A stretch of DNA of 36,805 nucleotides. It comes from Negativicutes bacterium. GTDB taxonomy: Bacteria; Bacillota_C; Negativicutes; Sporomusales_B; JARLHX01. Within the stretch, counting starts at the first letter, position 1. Each line of letters starts with the position of its first letter. Both the position numbers and the translations under genes were made by a program. The stretch spans positions 1-36,805 of the forward strand of contig JARLHY010000068.1 of assembly GCA_031292015.1 (NCBI GenBank), written 5' to 3'. A model generated the notes under the pieces. The model did not search any database, was not told where the DNA came from, and worked only from the letters and a program-made list of their open reading frames with translations. Below are positions 9,119 to 16,900 of the stretch, piece by piece.

Positions 9119-9409
9119 AGGGTTGGGAGGCCTCCTTGTTTACCGTTATTATTATGACCAAAAAGTTTACGAAAAAACAAATCCCGATCCTATTCCTGCG
9201 AGAGGGCTGACCGGGTGGCGTAGCATCAGGGCTACAGATTCATTATAAGGCTTATATTGAATAAAGAAAGTCCGGTATTTGACTGCTAAGGGGAAAATTT
9301 CGCCAACAGGGATGTAAAAAAAGTGTAAAGATTCATTTTCCGTGGCCGCAAGACGAAAAATCGGGCTGCAGCGCAGTTTTGCGTCAATTTTGACCTGTTT
9401 TGGCAACAC
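9119..9409 (-). other. Leader region of the potassium importer gene
   Basis: Together with the terminator beside it, this fills the gap between the importer gene and the Cys-rich protein gene. On the - strand there is a TATAAT (+ strand 9242-9247) without a convincing -35, then about 115 nt of leader containing short GC-rich segments, then an A/T-rich stretch and the ribosome site. No gene is supported, and no known riboswitch consensus was recognised. Confidence 0.4.
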
Positions 9410-9440
9410 AAAGAGCGCCGGTCGACCGACGGCGCTCTTT
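9410..9440 (-). terminator. Terminator after Cys-rich protein gene
   Basis: An 11-bp perfect stem aaagagcgccg / cggcgctcttt (9410-9420, 9430-9440) lies 23 nt beyond the stop of the Cys-Pro repeat gene. The T-tract on the - strand is short (ctctttgtgtt), so termination is likely but not certain. Confidence 0.65.
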
Positions 9441-9462
9441 ATCGGCAGGTTTGGATTCGGTT

Positions 9463-9990
9463 CTAGGTTGAAGCTGCTCCGCCGCCGGAGGACGTCGTGC
9501 CCGGTTTGCCGGCAGTGGGGCGGCAGGAAGGGTAGCAGCCGGTGGGTGGGCAGTAGGGGCGGCAGGAAGGATTGCAGGCGGCGGGAGGACAATTGGGACG
9601 GCAGGAAGGGTTGCAGGCGGTGGGAGGGCAGTAGGGGCGGCAGGAAGGATCGCAGGTGGCCGGTGGACAGCTGGGATGACAGGTGGGATAACAGGCGGTG
9701 GGAGGGCACAGGGGACGGCAGGTGGGATAACAGGCTGTCGGGGGGCATGAAGGGCGACAGGCGGGGTCACAGCCGCGGGGGGGACAGTTTTGAGGGTGGC
9801 AGCTTTCGGGGAAACAAGCCTTGGGACCGCAGTGGTGTTCGGCAGAAGGCCGGCAGTTTGGTTCGCAGGGACTGCCGGACGGGGGCCCGCCGGCAGGCCG
9901 GTCGTTTTCGAAATCCGGCAGGCCGGCAAGACTTTCGCTCAGCTCGGGCTGTTCCCATTTGGGGCGGTTGCATTTGCCCTTGTCGGACAC
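9463..9990 (-). CDS. Cys-Pro tandem-repeat protein, putative radical-SAM substrate
   Basis: A 175-residue protein of unknown function. Residues 1-40 are a polar non-repetitive N-terminal part (possible leader). Residues 69-159 are seven tandem 13-residue units of pattern CPPxxCxPxCxPx, each with three cysteines. Six further cysteines precede them, giving 27 in all. A Ser/Gly/Thr-rich tail ends the protein. There is no signal peptide or membrane segment. Start GTG at 9990 has GGAAGG about 9 nt upstream. The gene overlaps the 3' end of the radical SAM/SPASM gene by 52 nt, implying coupled translation. The repeat DNA also leaves other frames open, but only this frame has the start signals and the regular cysteines. 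It could be a RiPP precursor modified at Cys, or a spore coat or metal-binding protein; the first is favoured by context only. Confidence 0.75.
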   Translation of the reverse strand: MSDKGKCNRPKWEQPELSESLAGLPDFENDRPAGGPPSGSPCEPNCRPSAEHHCGPKACFPESCHPQNCPPRGCDPACRPSCPPTACYPTCRPLCPPTACYPTCHPSCPPATCDPSCRPYCPPTACNPSCRPNCPPAACNPSCRPYCPPTGCYPSCRPTAGKPGTTSSGGGAAST

Positions 9991-11231
9991 GGTTCATCAT
10001 CCTTCCATTTTCCGGTGTAAGGATCGTAGAGACAACCCACCGAGCCGGCAAGCCAGCGTTTTTCCGGATCCGAGCCCTGAGCCAGCGGCCGGCAGTCGTG
10101 GCACGCGTAGCGAAACTCACAGTCCCTGCATTTATCGATAAGATCCTTGGTTGTATGCCAGCACTCTTTCAGGAGCTGTCCGTTAAGTACATCCGCGAGC
10201 GGGGTATTCAATATGTTTCCGCAAGCCTGGTTACGGGCGAAGATACAGGGGATGACGTCGCCGCCGGCGGTGACGGCAATCTTGCCTGCCAGGCAGCTAT
10301 GGTCGCGCTGGGCGCGGCAGAAGCTGTCCGGGTCGGTATAGAAAGGGGGCTTGATGGGCGGTTTGGCGTAGACATCAGGCAGGAGATCCCGGTCATCGCC
10401 CCGGCCGGTCGGACGCACCACGTCCGGAGGGGTGGCGCCGAGGCCCAGCCTTGTGCACATATCCATGATATTTTGAACTTCGTGCTGGTTGGCTTTCATG
10501 ATAATCGAAGCAACTCTGAGGGGCACCCCGGCTGCCAGGATTTTTTCGATGGATTCCATGGTCTTGGCAAAACTGCCGGGGTTGTCGGTAACAAGGTCGT
10601 GGACTGCGGCGTTGTCGGCGTAGATGGTGGTGGCGATGTTGACTTTGGCTTCCTTGAAAAAGGCGATGCAGTCGTCGTCGATGAGGGTGGCGTTGGTAAA
10701 TATCTCGATAAAGTCGTAGCCTTCCTCGTTAGCCTTGGCGACAAGTTCCCGCCAGCGGGGGTACAGGAGCGGCTCGCCGCCGATGAGCTGGATGGCGGTT
10801 GCGCCTGCGGCGCGAGCCTCGCTGATGAGCGACAGCCACCGTTCGTGCGGCACCGAATCATTTGGCACACAGGGGCCGCTGGTGGCGTAACAGTGCAGAC
10901 AGCGATTGTTGCAGCAGGAAGTCAGTTCCAGCCAGAGAAAGTTCAGTTTCGGTTCCTCCGCCGGTACCGCCGGCGAAGATTCCCAGGTTGGTTCGATGAG
11001 ATAGAAGGAGCCCAAGCCCATATCGATCAATCGATGCAGAAATTCGATGAAAACTTTGTCGTCAGGTGAATCGATTTCCAGCACCTCTTCGACAGCGCTT
11101 TTCTGGCAGGCCAGTAAAAGCTGTAGAGCTCCCCGATTGATGGAAAGAACCTTGCCGGTCTGAAAATCATAAATGGCGCCCCGGTTTGCGCCCTCGACAA
11201 GCTTGCAGCTGTCCCGCAGCCGATAATACAA
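9939..11231 (-). CDS. Radical SAM/SPASM peptide-maturase-like protein
   Basis: A 430-residue radical SAM enzyme. Residues 1-80 look like a PqqD/RRE-type peptide-recognition domain (GAIYDFQTGKVLSINRGA). The SAM cluster motif CxxxCxxC is C107, C111 and C114 (CNNRCLHC), followed by IQLIGGEPLLYP. The C-terminal SPASM domain shows IPCIFARNQACGNI, then CRDCEFRYACHDC and a final Cys, which bind auxiliary Fe-S clusters. Such enzymes install thioether, C-C or other crosslinks in ribosomal peptides, or modify proteins. The TTG start at 11231 is supported by AAGGGGGG about 7 nt upstream. The downstream gene, overlapping by 52 nt, encodes a Cys-rich repeat protein that is the obvious substrate candidate. 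No transporter or protease gene is adjacent. The domain call is firm; the reaction is unknown. Confidence 0.9.
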   Translation of the reverse strand: MYYRLRDSCKLVEGANRGAIYDFQTGKVLSINRGALQLLLACQKSAVEEVLEIDSPDDKVFIEFLHRLIDMGLGSFYLIEPTWESSPAVPAEEPKLNFLWLELTSCCNNRCLHCYATSGPCVPNDSVPHERWLSLISEARAAGATAIQLIGGEPLLYPRWRELVAKANEEGYDFIEIFTNATLIDDDCIAFFKEAKVNIATTIYADNAAVHDLVTDNPGSFAKTMESIEKILAAGVPLRVASIIMKANQHEVQNIMDMCTRLGLGATPPDVVRPTGRGDDRDLLPDVYAKPPIKPPFYTDPDSFCRAQRDHSCLAGKIAVTAGGDVIPCIFARNQACGNILNTPLADVLNGQLLKECWHTTKDLIDKCRDCEFRYACHDCRPLAQGSDPEKRWLAGSVGCLYDPYTGKWKDDEPCPTRANATAPNGNSPS

Positions 11232-11363
11232 CGTTAGCCCCCCTTATCGCATTTTGGTACATAATATGCCAGGGACCGTCATGATGTGCATCGGCGATTG
11301 TCTGAAACGCCGGGCGGGATGGGGCAAGCCGGCTATTTAGCGGAATATTTCTTTTGTGTTATG

Positions 11364-11392
11364 TTGACAGACCGGAAAAAATGTTTTATAAT
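11364..11392 (+). promoter_or_regulatory. Consensus sigma-A promoter of tRNA-Gly
   Basis: A perfect TTGACA (11364-11369), 17-nt spacer and TATAAT (11387-11392), 35 nt upstream of the tRNA. Confidence 0.9.
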
Positions 11393-11427
11393 AATTTTTG
11401 TCGCTATCGCGGCACACCTAGACATCT

Positions 11428-11502
11428 GCGGAAGTAGCTCAGTGGTAGAGCATCGCCTTGCCAAGGCGAGGGTCGCGAGTTCGAATCTCGTTTTCCGCTC
11501 CA
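11428..11502 (+). tRNA. tRNA-Gly (anticodon GCC)
   Basis: The cloverleaf can be drawn. Acceptor gcggaag pairs with tttccgc (one G-U), followed by discriminator T and encoded CCA (11500-11502). The D arm is gctcagtggtagagc, the anticodon stem tcgcc/ggcga has loop ttgccaa, and the T arm is gcgag-ttcgaat-ctcgt. The anticodon gcc is at 11460-11462. It has its own consensus promoter upstream and terminator downstream. A frame that reads through the tRNA is an artefact. Confidence 0.97.
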
Positions 11503-11509
11503 TGAGGTC

Positions 11510-11544
11510 AAACCCCGACAGGGATTAGCTGTCGGGGGTTTTTG
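11510..11544 (+). terminator. Terminator after tRNA-Gly
   Basis: The stem aaccccgacag / ctgtcggggg with loop gattag-like sequence is followed by ttttt, 8 nt past the tRNA CCA. Confidence 0.88.
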
Positions 11545-11552
11545 CGTAAATC

Positions 11553-11581
11553 TTGTTTTTGTTTTACAATTATGTTATGAT
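11553..11581 (+). promoter_or_regulatory. Probable promoter of tig
   Basis: TTGTTT (11553-11558), 17-nt spacer and TATGAT (11576-11581), about 100 nt upstream of the trigger factor start and just past the tRNA terminator. Confidence 0.6.
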
Positions 11582-11679
11582 TTAATGCATGGTGTGCTGG
11601 GAATGTTGAAATTTCATCCCAACAGTGGTAATACTAAAGTAGCAGAACCGGCTAACAAACGAGGGGGATACAACTGAAC

Positions 11680-12969
11680 ATGAAGGTTACGACGGAGAAA
11701 ATAGACGCTCACAAAACGGTGCTGGAAATGGAGATTCCCCAGCCCGAGGTAGCCAAGGCCATTGACAGGGCTTGCCAGAAGCTGGCGGCGAAGGTGAATA
11801 TTCCTGGGTTCCGCAAGGGAAAGGTTCCGCGGAAGATACTGGAAATGCGTCTTGGCAAAGAAACGATACTTGACGAGGCTTTTGATCTTTTAGCCCCCGG
11901 CGTTTACGCCCAGGCTCTGCAAGAACAAAATATCGAACCGGTGGGCCGCCCGGAGATCGAACTGGTTACGCTGAAGGAAGATCAGCCGCTGGTCTTTAAG
12001 GCGACGGTTGTCGTCAAGCCGGAGATCGTTCTTGGCGAGTACAAGGGACTGAAGGTCGCCAAACCGCCGGTGGACGTCACTGCTGCCGATGTCGACCAAC
12101 AGCTGGAAAATTTGCGCAACCGCAACGCCAAAATGGTGGTTGTGGAAGACGCGGATCTGCAAAAGGGTGATTTTGCCATTATTGATTTCGAGGGTTTTGT
12201 CGACGGTGAGCCGTTTAAAGGCGGCGACGCCAAGGGCTATCCCCTGGAAGTCGGTTCCGGCAGCTTTATTCCCGGTTTCGAGGAGCAACTCATCGGGGCC
12301 AAGGCCGGCGATGAGCGGGAGGTCAAGGTGACCTTCCCGGCTGACTACTTCGTGCCGGAGCTGGCAGGCAAGGAAGCGCAGTTCAAGGTTAAGGTCAATG
12401 ATATCAAGCGCAAGGAACTGCCGGAGCTTGACGACGAGTTCGCCAAAGAAGTGGGCGAGGCCGATACCGTAGAGGAATTAAAGGCCTCCATCGAGAATAG
12501 ATTAAAGCAGGCTGCCGAGGAAAAGGCCGAACGCGAGTTTCGCACCGGCGCGGTAAAGGCGGCTGTGGCCAATGTGACGGTTGATGTTCCGGAAGTCATG
12601 GTGGAGAGCCAGATTGAAACGATGCTCCAGGACATGGATGTTAACCTCCAAAACCGGGGCATGAGTCTCGCCAAATATATGGAGTACGCCAAAACCGACA
12701 TCGCTTCCCTGCGCGAGAATTATCGCGAGCCGGCGCTCAGTAGCGTCAAGACCGACCTGATGCTGGAAGCCATCGCCAAAGCGGAGAAGGTGGAAGTAAA
12801 ACCGGAAGACCTGGAAGCAGAGATTGCCGCCATGGCCGCGGGCTATCAGGCATCGGTGGATGAAGTGCGGAAAATCATCATGCAGGAAGGCCGGGTGGAT
12901 TCCCTGGCCAAGTCAGTGTTGCGCAGGAAAGCCGCCGAGTTAATTATCGACAGCGCGACGGCCGAATAG
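11680..12969 (+). CDS. tig: Trigger factor, ribosome-bound chaperone and prolyl isomerase
   Basis: A 429-residue trigger factor that binds nascent chains at the ribosome exit. The N-terminal ribosome-binding domain has the signature GFRKGKVPRKILEMR (near residues 44-58). The central FKBP-type domain (about 160-245) shows GDFAIIDFEGFVDGEPF and SFIPGFEEQLIGAKAG. The C-terminal helical arms (about 250-429) are charged. Length is typical. The ATG at 11680 follows gaggggg with somewhat long spacing. It heads the conserved tig-clpP-clpX cluster. Confidence 0.97.
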   Translation: MKVTTEKIDAHKTVLEMEIPQPEVAKAIDRACQKLAAKVNIPGFRKGKVPRKILEMRLGKETILDEAFDLLAPGVYAQALQEQNIEPVGRPEIELVTLKEDQPLVFKATVVVKPEIVLGEYKGLKVAKPPVDVTAADVDQQLENLRNRNAKMVVVEDADLQKGDFAIIDFEGFVDGEPFKGGDAKGYPLEVGSGSFIPGFEEQLIGAKAGDEREVKVTFPADYFVPELAGKEAQFKVKVNDIKRKELPELDDEFAKEVGEADTVEELKASIENRLKQAAEEKAEREFRTGAVKAAVANVTVDVPEVMVESQIETMLQDMDVNLQNRGMSLAKYMEYAKTDIASLRENYREPALSSVKTDLMLEAIAKAEKVEVKPEDLEAEIAAMAAGYQASVDEVRKIIMQEGRVDSLAKSVLRRKAAELIIDSATAE

Positions 12970-13037
12970 CATTTCGCTGCTTGTGGCAATAAGATAAGAG
13001 TAGTTATCAGGATTTTATGTGACCGAGGTGTTTAATT

Positions 13038-13643
13038 ATGAACTTTGTACCGATAGTTGTCGAACAGTCCAACCGGGGTGAGCGGGCTTATGACATTTAC
13101 TCGCGTCTCCTCAAGGACCGTATTGTTTTCATCGGCGGACCGATTGACGACAGTGTCGCCAATGTGGTCATCGCCCAGCTGCTGTTTCTGGAGTCGGAAG
13201 ATCCTGACAAGGATATCCACCTCTACATCAACAGCCCCGGTGGAGTGGTAACCGCAGGTCTGGCTATCTATGATACCATGCAGTATGTCAAACCCGACGT
13301 ATCGACGATCTGCCTGGGACAGGCGGCCAGCGCAGCGGCCCTGCTTCTGGCGTCCGGCGCCAAAGGGAAACGTTTCGCCCTGCCGTACGCCCGGATTATG
13401 ATTCATCAGCCTCATGGCGGCGCCCAGGGACAGGCCACCGATATTGAGATTCATGCCAGAGAAATCCTGCGCATGCGGGAAATCGGCAACGAGATCCTGG
13501 TTCGCCACACCGGCCAAACGACCGAGAGAATCGAACGGGACGTCGAGCGAGATTTGTTTATGTCCAGTGAACAGGCCAAAGAATACGGTATCATCGATTC
13601 CGTGGTACTTCGAAACGAAAAGCGCAAGGACAATCCCAAATAA
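13038..13643 (+). CDS. clpP: ATP-dependent Clp protease proteolytic subunit
   Basis: A 201-residue serine peptidase that forms the tetradecameric chamber fed by ClpX or ClpC. The catalytic triad is visible and correctly spaced: Ser98 in LGQAASAA, His123 in IMIHQPHGG and Asp172 in ERDLFMS. The short N-terminal propeptide-like segment is normal. Start ATG at 13038 follows GAGGTG by 8 nt. It lies 68 nt after tig and 12 nt before clpX. No CtsR operator (paired GGTCAAA heptads) was found upstream. Confidence 0.97.
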   Translation: MNFVPIVVEQSNRGERAYDIYSRLLKDRIVFIGGPIDDSVANVVIAQLLFLESEDPDKDIHLYINSPGGVVTAGLAIYDTMQYVKPDVSTICLGQAASAAALLLASGAKGKRFALPYARIMIHQPHGGAQGQATDIEIHAREILRMREIGNEILVRHTGQTTERIERDVERDLFMSSEQAKEYGIIDSVVLRNEKRKDNPK

Positions 13644-13655
13644 AGAGGTGAAAGC

Positions 13656-14918
13656 ATGTTGAAGTTTGGGGACGATAGGGGTCAACTGAAGTGTTCGTTC
13701 TGCGGCAAGCTACAGGAACAGGTCAAGAAACTGGTCGCCGGCCCTGGTGTCTATATTTGCGACGAATGTATCGAGCTGTGCAACGAGATCATAGAAGAAG
13801 AATTGAGTGAAGATGTCGAGCTGGAGCTGAGGGATATCCCCAAACCAAAGGATATCAGGGATATTCTCGATCAGTATGTCATCGGCCAGGACGACGCCAA
13901 GAAATCGCTGGCAGTGGCTGTTTACAACCACTACAAGCGGATTAATCTCGGGTCGAAGATGGAAGATGTCGAGCTGCAGAAGTCGAATATCGTCATGCTT
14001 GGGCCTACCGGCAGCGGCAAGACGCTGCTGGCGCAAACCCTGGCTAAAATCCTCAATGTTCCCTTTGCTATTGCCGACGCCACTTCGTTGACCGAAGCCG
14101 GCTATGTCGGTGAGGATGTGGAAAACATCCTTCTGAAACTGATCCAAGCCGCCGATTACGATGTCGAGAAAGCCGAGAAGGGCATCGTGTATATCGACGA
14201 GGTTGATAAAATCGCCCGCAAGTCCGAGAATCCTTCGATAACCCGCGATGTCTCGGGCGAGGGCGTCCAGCAGGCTCTGCTGAAGATTCTGGAAGGCACG
14301 GTGGCCAGCGTACCGCCGCAGGGCGGCCGTAAGCACCCGCATCAGGAATTCATCCAGATTGACACCACGAATATTTTGTTTATCTGCGGCGGGGCCTTTG
14401 ACGGCATCGACAAGATCATCAGCTCGCGGACCGGCAAAAAGACGATGGGCTTTGGCGCTGAAGTCAAGAGCAAGCAGAAAAAGCAGGTCGGCGAGATTTT
14501 GCGGCAGATTCTGCCGGAAGATCTCCTGAAATTTGGCCTGATTCCGGAGTTCGTCGGCCGTCTGCCGGTGATTGTGACTTTGGATGCGCTGGACCAAGAG
14601 GCGCTGATCAGAATTCTCACCGAGCCGAAGAACGCGCTTATCAAACAGTATCAGAAATTCCTGGAACTTGACAATGTGCAGCTGGAGTTTAAAGAAGAGG
14701 CTCTCACCGCCATCGCCGACGAGGCTCTTAAACGAAATACCGGCGCCCGGGGTCTGAGGGCCATCATTGAGGCGATTATGCGCAACGTCATGTACGAGGT
14801 GCCATCCCGGGGCGATGTGGCGAAATGCATTGTCACCAAGGAGGTTGTCCTGACTAAGGAAGAGCCGATCCTGGTGACCATCGACCGTAAAGTGAAGAAA
14901 AAAGAAGAATCAGCATAA
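13656..14918 (+). CDS. clpX: Clp protease ATPase subunit ClpX
   Basis: A 420-residue AAA+ unfoldase that delivers substrates to ClpP. The zinc-binding domain has Cys13, Cys16, Cys35 and Cys38. Walker A GPTGSGKT is at 116-123, and Walker B is [10 protein letters not shown]. The ClpP-docking loop reads MGFGAE rather than the common IGF, a conservative change. Sensor regions and the C-terminal small domain are complete. Start ATG at 13656 follows AGAGGTG. It is co-transcribed with clpP and followed by a strong terminator. Confidence 0.97.
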   Translation: MLKFGDDRGQLKCSFCGKLQEQVKKLVAGPGVYICDECIELCNEIIEEELSEDVELELRDIPKPKDIRDILDQYVIGQDDAKKSLAVAVYNHYKRINLGSKMEDVELQKSNIVMLGPTGSGKTLLAQTLAKILNVPFAIADATSLTEAGYVGEDVENILLKLIQAADYDVEKAEKGIVYIDEVDKIARKSENPSITRDVSGEGVQQALLKILEGTVASVPPQGGRKHPHQEFIQIDTTNILFICGGAFDGIDKIISSRTGKKTMGFGAEVKSKQKKQVGEILRQILPEDLLKFGLIPEFVGRLPVIVTLDALDQEALIRILTEPKNALIKQYQKFLELDNVQLEFKEEALTAIADEALKRNTGARGLRAIIEAIMRNVMYEVPSRGDVAKCIVTKEVVLTKEEPILVTIDRKVKKKEESA

Positions 14919-14953
14919 AAAAGGGAGACTTTACGTCTCCCTTTCTTTTTTTT
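14919..14953 (+). terminator. Terminator after clpX
   Basis: The stem aagggagac / gtctccctt (14921-14929, 14935-14943) with loop tttac-type sequence is followed by a T-rich run, immediately after the clpX stop. Confidence 0.88.
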
Positions 14954-15053
14954 GTCGATTACGCCTAGTTTTGCCTGTTTTTGCCGGGATAAAATAGGAT
15001 TGCCTGCCAATACTAATTGTACGACAAGTTGTTGGGAAAGGAGGCTTGATAAG

Positions 15054-16739
15054 GTGGATTACGCTGTCAATATCATTACGGTGATCCAGTTCTTTTTCGC
15101 CATTGTGATCGGACTGTATTTCTGGAATCTCCTCCGGTCGCAGCAAGGCAACAGAGTCGCGGTGGACCGTGAATCGAAGAAGGAAATGGATAAGCTTCAG
15201 CGCCTGCGTGATATAGCTCTGACCGAGCCGCTGGCGGAGAAGACCCGACCCAACACATTTGCCGAGATCGTCGGCCAGGAAGAAGGCTTGAAGGCCCTGA
15301 GGGCCTCGCTGTGCGGTCCGAATCCGCAGCATGTGATTATGTACGGACCACCCGGTGTCGGTAAAACGGCGGTCGCCAGACTGGTGCTGGAGGAGGCCAA
15401 GCGCAACCTGCTTTCTCCCTTTGGTCCCAGCGCCAAGTTTATCGAGATGGATGCCACCACCGCCCGGTTCGACGAGCGGGGCATCGCCGACCCGCTGATT
15501 GGTACGGTGCATGATCCGATTTATCAGGGAGCAGGGCCGCTGGGCATTGCCGGCATTCCCCAGCCTAAGCCGGGAGCGGTTACCAAGGCTCATGGCGGGA
15601 TTCTCTTTATCGATGAAATCGGCGAACTTCACAATATCCAGATGAACAAGCTGCTGAAGGTGCTGGAAGACCGCAAGGTTTTTCTGGAAAGTTCCTACTA
15701 CAACAGTGAAGACACCAATATACCCAGTCACATTCACGATATATTCCAGAACGGCCTGCCGGCTGACTTCCGGCTTATCGGCGCCACTACCCGCACGCCG
15801 CAGGACATTCCTCCGGCCATCCGTTCCCGCTGTGTCGAGATTTTTTTCCGGCCCCTGCTGCCGGAGGAGATTGGCCTGATTACCCGCAACGCCGTCCGCA
15901 AGGTTGATCTGGCGATGGAAGAGGCGGCGGTGGAAGTAATCAAACGTTATGCCACCAACGGCCGGGAAGCGGTCAATATCGTCCAGATCGCCGCCGGCAT
16001 CGCCCTGAATGAAGGCAAGAAAGCCATAACCTGCGCCGATATCGAGTGGGTGATCAATTTCGGCCAGTATAATCCGCGCCCGGAAAAAAAGGTGCCTAAT
16101 AAACCTCAGGTGGGCTTCGCCAACGGCTTGGCGGTGTACGGGCCCAATATCGGCACAGTGCTGGAAATCGAGGTTTCGGCGCAGCCTAACCCCAGTGGCA
16201 GCGGCAAGCTGATGATCACCGGCGTTGTGGATGAAGAGGAATTGATTTCTCCGGGCCGGACGATGCGCCGCAAGAGCATGGCCAAGGGGTCGCTGGATAA
16301 TGTACTTACGGTGCTTGCCAATCAGTGCGGTGTTGAATTTCACAAGTTTGACATTCACATCAACTTCCCCGGCGGCGGGCCGGTGGACGGACCTTCGGCC
16401 GGAGTGACGGTGGCGGTGGCCATATATTCCGCGGTCTATAATATTCCTGTCGACAACGCCGTGGCGATGACCGGCGAGCTTTCAATCCGGGGAATGGTAA
16501 AACCGGTCGGCGGTGTGAGCACAAAGATCGCGGCCGCAAAACAGGCCGGAGCAAGACGGGTCATCATTCCCAAGGAAAATTGGCAGGAACTTTATAAGGA
16601 CGCCGGGGTGGAAGTGATGGCGGTGGAAACGCTGGAAGAAGTGCTCAAGTACGCTTTGGTCAAGGCGAATGACGTTTACCGACTGGAATTGTTTACCCCG
16701 AAGCATGACCTGCTCACAGCAGCCGGGGTTAAGATGTAA
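15054..16739 (+). CDS. lonB: ATP-dependent protease LonB, membrane-anchored sporulation type
   Basis: A 561-residue Lon-family protease of the LonB type found in spore-forming Firmicutes. An N-terminal membrane helix (about residues 5-27) replaces the substrate-binding domain of LonA. The AAA+ module has Walker A GPPGVGKT and ILFIDEIGEL. The C-terminal protease domain carries the Ser448 (GPSAG) and Lys491 (VSTKIAAAK) dyad. A longer frame begins at 14952 inside the clpX terminator; the GTG at 15054 is chosen because of AAAGGAGG upstream and agreement with family length (about 550). It sits between clpX and lonA as in Bacillus. In Bacillus LonB acts in the forespore; that role is inferred here. 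Confidence 0.93.
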   Translation: MDYAVNIITVIQFFFAIVIGLYFWNLLRSQQGNRVAVDRESKKEMDKLQRLRDIALTEPLAEKTRPNTFAEIVGQEEGLKALRASLCGPNPQHVIMYGPPGVGKTAVARLVLEEAKRNLLSPFGPSAKFIEMDATTARFDERGIADPLIGTVHDPIYQGAGPLGIAGIPQPKPGAVTKAHGGILFIDEIGELHNIQMNKLLKVLEDRKVFLESSYYNSEDTNIPSHIHDIFQNGLPADFRLIGATTRTPQDIPPAIRSRCVEIFFRPLLPEEIGLITRNAVRKVDLAMEEAAVEVIKRYATNGREAVNIVQIAAGIALNEGKKAITCADIEWVINFGQYNPRPEKKVPNKPQVGFANGLAVYGPNIGTVLEIEVSAQPNPSGSGKLMITGVVDEEELISPGRTMRRKSMAKGSLDNVLTVLANQCGVEFHKFDIHINFPGGGPVDGPSAGVTVAVAIYSAVYNIPVDNAVAMTGELSIRGMVKPVGGVSTKIAAAKQAGARRVIIPKENWQELYKDAGVEVMAVETLEEVLKYALVKANDVYRLELFTPKHDLLTAAGVKM

Positions 16740-16748
16740 AACCTCCTC

Positions 16749-16784
16749 CCCCAACGCTTTTTCACCGGCGTTGGGGCTTTTTTT
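16749..16784 (+). terminator. Terminator after lonB
   Basis: The 9-bp stem ccccaacgc / gcgttgggg (16749-16757, 16768-16776) is followed by ctttttttt. Confidence 0.9.
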
Positions 16785-16824
16785 GGAACCGAAGGACGAA
16801 TCGATGAATACAGTAAAAGGATTT

Positions 16825-16853
16825 TTGACGTGGCCTGAGAATATTTATAAATA
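16825..16853 (+). promoter_or_regulatory. Probable promoter of lonA
   Basis: TTGACG (16825-16830) with a -10 element at TATAAA (16846-16851, 15-nt spacer) or TAAATA (16848-16853, 17-nt spacer), about 50 nt upstream of the lonA start and after the lonB terminator. Confidence 0.55.
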
Positions 16854-16900
16854 GCGACGTTGAAACTAACACTGTCATGTCAAAGTTGAGGAGGCTAAGT

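Noticed and set aside
9384..9929. A second long Pro/Ala-rich frame over the Cys-Pro repeats
   Set aside because: Tandem repeats with a 39-nt period leave several frames open. Only the chosen frame has a placed ribosome site and regular cysteines.
9463..9990. CRISPR-like regular repeat reading of the 39-nt units
   Set aside because: Units are contiguous, diverged and coding, with no spacers.
9342..11069. A 575-codon open frame on the + strand across the radical SAM and Cys-rich genes
   Set aside because: Shadow of the two - strand genes; its composition is the complement of the repeats and it crosses the terminator.
11503..11515. GGTCAAA heptad resembling half of a CtsR operator
   Set aside because: Only one heptad is present and it lies inside the tRNA terminator, not at the clp promoter.
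11286..11528. An 80-codon frame reading through the tRNA-Gly gene
   Set aside because: Typical false gene over a tRNA; the promoter and tRNA explain the sequence.
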